64,000 nt of DNA. Source: Bemisia tabaci (Eukaryota; Arthropoda; Insecta; Hemiptera; Aleyrodidae). The notes under the pieces were generated by a model, which was not told the origin of the DNA, did not search any database, and saw only the letters and a program-made list of their open reading frames with translations. Shown piece by piece: positions 23,200 through 31,670 of this stretch (position 1 is its first letter; every line of letters begins with the position of its first letter). The stretch covers positions 8,272,631 through 8,336,630 of the forward strand of contig NC_092800.1 of assembly GCF_918797505.1 (NCBI RefSeq). The letters are read 5' to 3'. The translations under genes and the position numbers were made by a program.

Positions 23200-23476
23200 G
23201 CGGGCTGATTATTGAAATTGATAGACAAATCTATAGACAGAGAAAACTTGGGAAGTATGGAGCGATCCTATTGGTTGAACATGGTTGGTTCCTATAGACT
23301 TAGGGAGAAAATGATGGACTAACTAAAGGGTCCCTCGTGGGTTGCCGTTAGTTAGTCTCTTACCTACACTGTTGGTTCATTGCAACCACCCGCTTTCACC
23401 CATAAAATCCCTCTATACCCCTTTTGTCTTCTTTGTCTATAGCTTTGTCTATTCATCTTAAAGAATCGGCCTGCGA
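23200..23476 (+). mobile_element. MITE, family G
   Basis: Starts CGGGCTGATTATTGAAATTG. Inner blocks are GGTTGAACATGGTTGGTTCC, GGAGAAAATGATGGAC and TCGTGGGTTGCCGTTAGTTA. It closes with inverted TTGTCTATAGCTTTGTCTAT and a GGCCTGCG tip. About 277 bp, non-coding. Confidence 0.75.
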
Positions 23477-24139
23477 GAGGGTGGCGAAACATGGGGTTAT
23501 TTGGAGGCTATTTCCTTATCCCCCGCCTGATTTTGGACCGGACTTTTTTCGGGGACAATTTTTCATCAATGTCAGGGCAAGAAGAGTTTAATTTAGTTTT
23601 ATCCTGCTCTTCCAATGTTTGGCTGAAATTAAGGTTCCATGAGGAGGGGGCGACCATTATTCGAACGAGGCTAAATTTGCAGAAGTTTGGCAAAATTGCT
23701 TAATATGTCCCGGAAATGAATTTGACCAAAATTCGTCCCCAAAAAATGATGAACTGTAATATTTAGGTAAGGGTGCTAGGAACAGTTGTTACGCTGAATA
23801 CAGGATCATTTTTAGGGCCTATTAACCTAACAAAAGAAGAATAGTTTATTTTGAATCTATTTGCCACAACTGTTCGTTTCATTCAAATATTTCCACCTAA
23901 AATGATTTTAGTAGAAGCCCGGCAACGCTGCGCAGCATCCCTGGTCCAGGCGACGAGTGTCGGCCTTTTTTACTCTTGCTTTTTCTCCCTTTTCACCTCC
24001 TTTGAGGTGTCTATCAACGGAGTTGCGGTTAACAGGCTTACCCTCTTTCTAATTATAATTGGATTTGATCTAATTAGTTATTTTCACTCAGGTAACCGAT
24101 GACGCATTTTAATGCCCGCTCGGACTCTCGATGCCATTC
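23477..24139. other. Unique sequence
   Basis: No repeat recognised. Overlapping 60-80-codon frames on both strands (23491-23703, 23508-23693, 23851-24102) lack features. Confidence 0.4.
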
Positions 24140-24325
24140 CCCGAGATCGTGCGTGGCGTGCTTTGCGATATATCGATTGATCTGCCATTTAAACCTATGG
24201 AAAAGTATCGATAAGCCGGGTGTCCGCAACGAACACCTTGATAATCGATTCTTTACCATAACTTCAAATCGGGCAATATCGATAATCGATCATTCACGCC
24301 CCGCCACTGCCCGAGATCGTGCGTG
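24140..24325 (+). mobile_element. hAT-like MITE, family D, with 16-bp flanking direct repeat
   Basis: The body (24156-24309) has GTGCTTTGCGATATATCG, CTGCCATTTAAACCTATGG, GTCCGCAACGAACACCTT, ATATCGATAATCGATC and ends CGCCCCGCCACTG. CCCGAGATCGTGCGTG occurs identically at 24140-24155 and 24310-24325. The usual 5' CAG of the terminus is missing. A 16-bp duplication is longer than the 8 bp expected for hAT elements. Confidence 0.8.
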
Positions 24326-25020
24326 CCTCAGGTCCTCGCCCCGCGGTTTCGCTTTGTTTATTTTAAAATCGCCGCCCTATTAAATCAGTTATGGTTCCCA
24401 ACAGCAATAACTGCGAAAAACAAATCAATAAGCATGGTAAAAGGATAGTGATGGACAAAGTATATATTCGGCTCTTAAGATCTAAACCAGTTCAATTTCC
24501 TGTTTTAAAAATGGAACTATTAGTGGACTTCAAAGACAACTTACTCTCAAAGAGTAAGGACCGACCGTACTCATAGTCCTTTCTCAAGCACAACCTTCCT
24601 TTGGGGCGGCTCAACATGCTTTACATTGTTGTTGTTGTTTTGTTTTTATTTTAACATTTGTTTTAATTTGAATCATTCACCTTCTGTACATAAAAATTAG
24701 AATAACAAGGTGGAGAAATGGTGCTGGGCCCACACCAAAAATAACTGGCTGGAAAAAATAGCCGGGAAATTATAATATGAACATTGTAACTAAGGGCGAT
24801 TTAAGGAGACCTCTGGCAAGGCATCATAGAAAGGACAATTTTTACTGACTGCGACGAATATTCAACCGTGAAACTTTGGAATAGGTCCTTGCAAAGGATT
24901 ACGGTGCTATGCCTAAAAGAGAAAAAAATACAAGATAGGAAAGATAAAATACAACGAAATTTGCAAATTTTAAGGTTGCGGTCAAAGAAGAAAAGTTCTT
25001 GAAGTTTATAGAATTCATGG
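24326..25020. other. Unique AT-rich sequence with a MITE fragment
   Basis: 24702-24737 resembles one arm of the 19258-19623 element. Frames of 61 and 74 codons have no recognised features. Confidence 0.4.
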
Positions 25021-25900
25021 GGCACGTGAGCAGCACAGTCGAAGATAGGAAATACGTGATTGGACCTCGATTTTCAACTTTTTCCCGAACCTGAGCGACT
25101 CCTCATTGGCAGCATAGAGCGAGCATTGCGAATTCACGTCTCGCGCCATCGCGCCTTCAATTTTGCAGACGCAACACGGACATCCATCAAGTACGAATAG
25201 TTGTATGTCTGCGCCGTCAGCGACGCGCGTCCGTTTCCTTGCTCTATTTTTACAGTGTGCGCTGTGCGCGTTCTTGCCCAGCCATTTATTTTGTAAGTAG
25301 TGCTTTAAGGACTACGTGAGCAACATATTCGAAGATAGGAAACACATGAATATGTGTCGATCATCAACTTTTCTCCCGAACCTGAGCGACTCCTCATTGG
25401 CAGCATAGAGCGGGGCATTGCGAATTCACGCCTCGCGCCATCGCGCCTTCAATTTTGCAGACGCAACGAGGACATCCATCAAGTACGAATAGTTGTATGT
25501 CTGCGCCGTCAGCGACACGCGTCCGTTTCCTTGCTCTATTTTTACAGTGTGAGCTGTGCGCGTTCTTGCCCAGCCATTTATTTTGTAAGTAGTGCTTTAC
25601 GGACTACGTGAGCAACATATTCGAAGATAGGAAACACATGAATATGTGTCGATCATCAACTTTTCTCCCGAACCTGAGCGACTCCTCATTGGCAGCATAG
25701 AGCGGAGCATTGCGAATTCACGCCTCGCGCCATCGCGCCTTCAATTTTGCAGACGCAACGAGGACATCCATCAAGTACGAATAGTTGTATCTCTGCGCCG
25801 TCAACATGCGCGTGCGTTCCGTTTGCTCCATTTCCATATTGTGTTCGTTTCCGTTTGTCTATTTCGTAGTGGTGCTTCGAGGGCTGGACTTTTCTCTTTG
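25021..25900. repeat. ~291-bp tandem repeat, three copies
   Basis: Copy starts are 25021, 25311 and 25603 (periods 290 and 292). Copies 1 and 2 share CCCGAACCTGAGCGACTCCT, GGCAGCATAGAGCG, CAATTTTGCAGACGCAAC and GTACGAATAGTTGTATG. Copy 3 diverges after about 25800. Copies 2 and 3 keep an open frame with the same 5' part (25354-25611, 25646-25948). Copy 1 has no equivalent start, and I see no protein family. Confidence 0.9.
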
Positions 25901-26640
25901 TATTATTTGCGATGGAAACTTATTGCGATCCGTTTCGAGGATCTATGACGAAAGTTGTCTTGAATTTTACTCAAATCTCGTATGATTTGTTCTTTCATTA
26001 ATGTCCTTTTAGAACAGTAAGGAACCCTCTAAATCTGCCTGAATAAGAGGATGATCTGTTTAACGATTATGAGTGCGGCTCTGAATCATCACTGAATGTT
26101 GGTTACTTATTGCTGATAATTTTAGTTTTTATTGCATCACAACTGTGTAATTTTACACAATGTATCTGTATGAGGGATTTGATTATTACTTCTAAGTAAA
26201 AGTAATTGATATCATGGCATTGCGGACATTACGCTTATTGAAATTTCCTCTAAACTGGTAATATATTCTACTTAGTGGTCAATTTTAGCAATTTTTGATT
26301 TTATCGAGCACGATTTTACAGAGATAAAATTGGAACAAGATCGAGGATAATTGCTCAGATGATGATGATCCTAGCGATTTTATCACCAAAAAATCGCAAA
26401 AAATCGCAACCTAATTTAAAAAATTGCGATTTCTCCTGTGGAAAAATACTACGTGTGCAAAATTCTGCGTCCGCATATTATTTGACATAATTTAATTTTT
26501 TTGATGCGATCCATCCCAAGAAAATCGAATAGAAACTGCGTTTTTTAGATGCATATGTTTGCTTCCGATCAGAGTTGGACCCCAGGCCGCTCCGGTCTCC
26601 GCGCGAAAGTATCCCCTCTTTTTTATGCCCGGGATATCCT
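25901..26640. other. Unique AT-rich sequence
   Basis: No gene. Short ATCGCAAAAAATCGCAA repetition near 26390-26410. Confidence 0.4.
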
Positions 26641-26889
26641 GTTTTTTCATCCACGCTCCATTGCCCTCAAGTGGGGGTTTTTTTCGCTTCTTTCCTTTCA
26701 CTGTTCCCAGCGCTCGATTGTTGAATCGGTTTATCGAATGATTCGATCGATAACTCCCTATCTTCACAATGCTATATATCGATCAAGGTCATTCGATATC
26801 GATTCAACAATAATCGAGCGTTTTTTCATCCACGCTCCATTCCCCTCAAGTGGGGTTTTTTTTCGCCTCTTTCCTTTCACTGTTCCCAG
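26641..26889. repeat. Palindrome between 70-bp direct repeats
   Basis: Direct repeats 26641-26710 and 26820-26889 match over 70 bp with about three differences (CATCCACGCTCCATT, TTTCCTTTCACTGTTCCCAG). Between them, 26711-26820 is an imperfect palindrome: CGCTCGATTGTTGAATCG pairs with inverted CGATTCAACAATAATCGAGC. Either an element with an unusually long flanking duplication or a tandem duplication that captured a palindrome. Confidence 0.85.
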
Positions 26890-27314
26890 ACAAACTCATT
26901 GCGATGCGCGTTCATCACTGTCACAGTTACAAACGACCCGGCGAGGTTTCTCAGTTTTCGCTTCTTTTTGACTCCCCGTTCCGCTTTGTCGGCGCGCCCC
27001 GTGACAATCTTTTGCATCGATACCCCGCGCCTCCTCCTACTCTGCGACCCCAATCTTTCACCCGAGGGATGAATCCTGATCTGTGGTCATTTAGTATTGG
27101 CACTCGGATCTTTTCGTTAATTACGACCAGACTACTTGGGTGTCGAAAAAGCCTCCTCTAAATAGAATTTAGAGCCAATTTTGCACCGAACAAACGAAAC
27201 AACAGAAATATATACAAATATCCTAACAATCTAAAAAAATCCTAAAAAATCTTGAAATCACATCGATATGTCCGTACTCTCCCTATTGGATACTCTAGCT
27301 TTGAAAGGGCTCCT
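26890..27314. other. Unique sequence
   Basis: Balanced composition to about 27110, then AT-rich. No gene recognised. Confidence 0.4.
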
Positions 27315-27728
27315 GCGGGCTGATTCTTGAAAATGGTAGACAAAGCTATGGACAAAGAAGACATAGGGAGTATGGAACGATGTCATCGGTTGAAATGGGT
27401 GGTTCTCATGGACTAAGGGCGAAAATGATGGACACACTATTGAGTCTCTCGTGGGCTGCCGTTTGTTAGTCTATGACCTACCTCCTTTGTCCATTCTAAC
27501 CACCTGCTTCTATCAATAAGATAGCCTGTGTCATACTATCAAAATACTCCATCAAAATATCAAGGTCAAGTGCTGTGATTGGTCTAAGTCATCGAATAAG
27601 CCAATCACAACACCTGAACTTGATATTTTGATGGCTACTTTTGATAGTGTGAAACAGTCTGATCCCTTCATATCCCTTTTGTCTTCCTTGTCTATAGCTT
27701 TGTCTATAAATTTCAACAATCAGCCCGC
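27315..27728 (+). mobile_element. MITE, family G, interrupted by a second MITE
   Basis: Starts GCGGGCTGATTCTTGAAAAT and ends with inverted ATTTCAACAATCAGCCCGC. A foreign 138-bp element sits at 27523-27660. Without it the family G copy is about 275 bp, matching 23200-23476. Confidence 0.85.
27523..27660. mobile_element. Nested 138-bp MITE with GAT duplication
   Basis: Ends AGCCTGTGTCATACTATCAA and the inverted partner of AGACTGTTTCACACTATCAA; the interior pairs GTGATTGG with CCAATCAC. GAT at 27520-27522 is repeated at 27661-27663. Removing element plus one GAT restores the family G sequence. A related copy is at 46367-46690. Confidence 0.85.
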
Positions 27729-29467
27729 ATTACAGAATGAAACGATTTAATTCTACCTTTCTGCATACGAATTTAGTAAATCTTAGTCTCACGTTTAAAT
27801 CTACTTCTGGATTATTGAGTTCGCTAGCTCGCTCGTTTCGGACCTCGGCCATTTTCCACGACCCCCGCGCAGATTCATTTGGCAACCGGGCATTAACAAG
27901 GCATTTGCGGGTGAAGCGCCATCGCTCAGCCCGGCGTGCTGATGTGCGATAAGATTGAAAAAAGGGGCAAAGCAAAAACGCGAAAAACGAAACGAAAAGA
28001 GGCAGAGACAGGGGAGCAGACTTGGCGAGGAGCAATTATCAACAATCCCGGAGTAATAAAATAAAAAAGTAGCCTGCACAGTCGCAGTCCGGCTCGTTCG
28101 TCGCCGCCAAACTGTGCTCGAAATCCGATTCAAACCCGCGAAATCCTCGGTTTTTTCGGGGACATTTGGCAGCGAGGAAGTCGGATTTCCACGAGGTAAG
28201 ACCCGAGAAACAACTCTGTAGCCATAATTTTATTAGCCGTTCCGTTCCCGGTTTTCAGTTTCGTTTCGTTTCGTATTATTTCTACCGTCCTAGGGAGAAA
28301 CGACCTAAGAACGGCGAGCGTTGCTAAATTGGATGTGTTTATGCTGAGCGGAACCATGTAGAAATGCATTGAATCAAAAGGAACTGTGTGTATAGGATTT
28401 TCAAACTCCACAGTTCCTCTGATTTTATTCATATGTAAATAGTTCTTTTAGCATGAAAACTTCAGATTCTTCCCCTTCCCTCATTAAATGGTCGTTTAGA
28501 GAAAATTGTCAATGATTTTCACTCGAATTTTCAAAAAAACTACAACAAAAATTGATTATAAAGTCTTCATAAAAAAAAGAAGAAAAAATTCGAAAAAAAA
28601 AAACGATTCCCGCAATAGCACCAATCGTCTAAAAGCAATTATCCGGAAATGTTCAAACAAAACTGTTAAAATTCATGTCTCAGGAGATCTAATTTGAATA
28701 GATTTTAAGTAAAATTTACTTAAAAAGTTTGTAAAAACAACCATAGAGTCCTTGAACGTCTTGGTTCTAACGTTTTCACAAAATACCCGTCCAAGGTTTC
28801 CCGTAACTTAAAATTTATCCATTTCAAGCTGCCGTTTTAAAATTTACGCATTTCTTAAATGCTTTTTTCAAAGTCATTGCCAGTAGGGCAGGAGCTCACC
28901 AGAAAATTATATCTAATAATGTGAAATTGGCAACGTCCGATTGTGGATACGCCGTTTTCCCCCAGCGCGGCGGCGGTATTATTTCTTCAAATGCCGGCCG
29001 AGTTTTTCTTGACGCACCAAAGATCTAGTGCCTCTATTTTGGTTTCGTAATCTATAATTATAATTATATACACCTCTACCTTCCGACTCAACCAACAGCC
29101 CGGGGCGCATCTTTCGTGCTCGGCGGACCAATATGTCAAATACAACTTATTAAATTGTTTATTGAGCTTCGTCCTTTTTTACCTCCTCCTCCTCCCCTCC
29201 CGGTTTCCGTTGTTTTACCGGGCGCCCCCACCCCCACTAATTTCCACCCCCGGTGTATCACTGCTCGGCGCTCCGTTTTGGTCCATTCGGGTAATTATCC
29301 TCGGGCATCGACGGGGTTTTATTTATACTCTTCCGGTCAGCGGCCTTGGACATTCATCACGGTGGCGGCCGCGGCCGGTCAGAAAGGAGTCCGGCTCACC
29401 CTCGCCCGCTTTCCGGCCGGCTCCCACCCCTCTCGGGTCCTTGAATCGCCGGCCGCCGCCTTTTGGG
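27729..29467. other. Mixed stretch: unique islands plus a MITE remnant
   Basis: 27730-28230 and 28930-29467 are balanced to GC-rich and unique; frames of 100-133 codons there have no recognisable domain. 28325-28470 (GCTGAGCGGAACCATG, AGTTCTTTTAGCATGAAAA) resembles the 41436-41577 element. 28500-28900 is A-rich. Confidence 0.4.
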
Positions 29468-29955
29468 CTCGGATTTCAGGATAAATCTCGGCGCTTCCTT
29501 GTGAAGTCGTCGGACCACCGCCGTGGAAAACTGCCCCCGGAAATTTTAAATTCACAGACGTGAAATGGATCCCGCGGGATATCTACAGTGACAGCTTTGT
29601 AAAAAGACCTATATGTGCGATGGTGTACTGCCGTGCTGAGCAAAAACGTCGTATGAACCTTCAGGTGTCTCGGATTTCAAAATAGATCTGGTAGCTTCCT
29701 TGTAAGTTATCGGACCACCGCTGTGGAAAACTGCCCCGGAAAATTTTAAATTCATAGACGTGAAATGGATCATACAGTCTTATCTACAGTGACAGCTTTG
29801 TAAAAGGACCTATATGCAATGGTGCACTGCCGTGCTTTAAACAAAAACGCACTATGAAGCTTCAGGTGTTGCCCGGATTGTCTCGGATTTCAGAATAAAT
29901 CTGGACCGGTTCCTTCTATTCCTCGTGAAGTTGTCGAACTAGCACCACCGCTGTG

Positions 29956-30174
29956 CACTGGAAAAAACACATTGGATCTAGAGTGCCGACTCTTAAAAAC
30001 ATTGACAAGAAAAAATACTCTTGATTCAATCAGATTCAAGCTTAAATCAAGAACCAAGCCTCTTAATTTGAGCGGATTTCCTTTTGATTTAAGCTCAAAT
30101 CTGATTGAATCAAGAGTCCTTTTTCTTGTCAATATTTTCAAGAGTCTAGACTCTAGATCCAATGTGTTTTTTTT
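29956..30174 (+). mobile_element. MITE, family A, copy b (3' end lost)
   Basis: Begins CACTGGAAAAAACACATTGG directly after ACCACCGCTGTG of the array unit. It stops after the T run of its right end and is joined to GGGCATATCTACAGTG. The terminal CCAGTG and about 65 bp of array unit are missing. Its right half is nearly identical to that of copy d. Confidence 0.9.
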
Positions 30175-30352
30175 GGGCATATCTACAGTGACAGCTTTGT
30201 AAAAAGACCTATATGCAATGGTGCACTGCCGTGCTGAGCGAAAACGTAGTATGAAACTTCAGGCGTTGCCTGGATTGTCTCGGATTTCAGAATAAATCTG
30301 GACCGGTTCCTTCTATTCCTCGTGAAGTTGTCGAACTAGCACCACCGCTGTG

Positions 30353-30576
30353 CACTGGAAAAAACACATTGGATCTAGAGTGCCGACTCTTAAAAACATT
30401 GACAAGAAAAATACTCTTGATTCAATCAGAATCTAGCTTAAATCAAGAACCAAGCCTCTTAATTTGAGCGGATTTCCTTTTGATTTAAGCTTAAATCTGA
30501 TTGAATCAAGAGTATTTTTCTTGTCAATGTTTTTAAGAGTCTGAACTCTAAGATCCAATGTGTTTTTTTCCCAGTG
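30353..30576 (+). mobile_element. MITE, family A, copy c
   Basis: Complete CACTGG to CCAGTG, 224 bp. The left flank is the array motif ACCACCGCTGTG. The right flank (ATACCCTGCACTAATT) is not array sequence and does not repeat the left flanking TG, suggesting that the two halves come from different insertions. Confidence 0.9.
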
Positions 30577-30725
30577 ATACCCTGCACTAATTACGTTTTG
30601 AGGTATGTAATCAGATAAGCCAAACGTCAAATACATTGAAATGCCAACTGGCTGGCTATATGCTATAAAATAAGAAAGAAGACGATACATCGAGCTACAA
30701 GCCAAAAGAAAAACAACAAATACAA

Positions 30726-30869
30726 GAGAGCAAGCAGGAAAAGCGAGATGAAAGAGAGGAAATTCAGTGGGAAGTGAAAGATTTCGATGGAAAGAGAGAA
30801 AATTCAGTGGAAAGAGACAAAACTCATTGGAAATAGAGAAAATTCAGTGGAAAGAGAGAAAATTCAGTG
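30726..30869 (+). repeat. ~22-bp minisatellite, duplicate of the 59.3-kb locus
   Basis: Units of the type TTCAGTGGAAAGAGAGAAAA. From GAGAGCAAGCAGG onward it matches 59339-59481 with one single-base length difference noticed, and the match continues into the adjacent family A copy. Confidence 0.9.
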
Positions 30870-31096
30870 CACTGGAAAAAAAACACATTGGATCTAGAGT
30901 TCAGATTCTTAAAAACATCGACGAGAAAAAATATTCTTGATTCAATCGGATTTTTGCTTAAATCAAGAACCAAGCCTCTTAATTTGAGCGGATTTCCTTT
31001 TGATTTAAGCTCAAATCTGATTGAATCAAGAGTCCTTTTTCTTGTCAATATTTTCAAGAGTCTAGACTCTAGATCCAATGTGTTTTTTTTCCAGTG
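30870..31096 (+). mobile_element. MITE, family A, copy d (chimeric)
   Basis: 227 bp. The left half (to about 30988) matches copy g at 59482 and follows the same minisatellite. The right half matches copy b, and the right flank TGGAAAACTGGCC is the array sequence expected after an insertion at CCGCTGTG. The copy therefore joins two loci. Confidence 0.9.
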
Positions 31097-31413
31097 TGGA
31101 AAACTGGCCACGGAAATTTTAAATTGACAGACGTGAAATGGATCCCGCGGACATATCTACAGTGACAACTTTGTAAAAAGACCTATATGCAATGGTGTAC
31201 TGCCGTGCTAAGCGAAAACGCAGTATGAACCCTCAGGCGTTGCCCGGATTGTCTCGGATTTCAGAATAAATCTGGTCCGGGTCCTTCTATTCCTCGTGAA
31301 GTTGTCGGACCAGGACCACCGCTGTGGAAAACTGCCCCGGAAATTTTAAATTCACAGACGTGAAATGGATAGCGGAGCGTATCTACAGTGACAGCTTTGT
31401 AAAAAGACCTATA

Positions 31414-31668
31414 TCGACGGTGAAACTACCAAACCACGTATCTCGTTTGCGGTGTTTAAAAATCTACGCTCGCATTTTATTTTTTGGAAGTAGACCAAAT
31501 CAATATCATTCCTTAAAATTTTCACAGAATTTTCTCCGCACGAAGAGGAAAAATCACAGAAATTTTCAAGACTGGACGTTAAGTAGTTTTTCATTTAAAA
31601 AATAAAGTATGACAGGAAGTCTGCGACGTCGCAAACCGAGATACGTGGTTTGGTAGTTTCACCGTCGA
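31414..31668. mobile_element. Tc1/mariner-like MITE, family H
   Basis: 255 bp with a perfect 32-bp terminal inverted repeat beginning TCGACGGTGAAACTACC and ending at ACGTATCTCG. TA lies on both sides (31412-31413 and 31669-31670). Array units read GACCTATATGCAATGG without it, so removing element plus one TA restores the unit. There is no transposase frame; the ORFs at 31324 and 31409 are shadows. Confidence 0.95.
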
Positions 31669-31670
31669 TA

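Larger units (their letters stand above)
29468..31413 (+). repeat. ~205-bp tandem array, invaded by MITEs
   Basis: CTCGGATTTCA starts units at 29468, 29669, 29882, 30279 and 31253. Units share ACCACCGCYGTGGAAAACTG, TTTTAAATTCACAGACGTGA, TATCTACAGTGACAGC, AAAAAGACCTATATG and a CCGTGCTGAGC block resembling a family E end. Units without insertions are 201 and 213 bp. Family A copies interrupt it at 29956, 30353 and 30870, and a Tc1-like MITE at 31414. Confidence 0.9.

Noticed and set aside
25354..25948. Two tandem genes encoding similar small proteins
   Set aside because: The similarity follows the 291-bp DNA repeat, the first copy has no frame, and no family is recognised.
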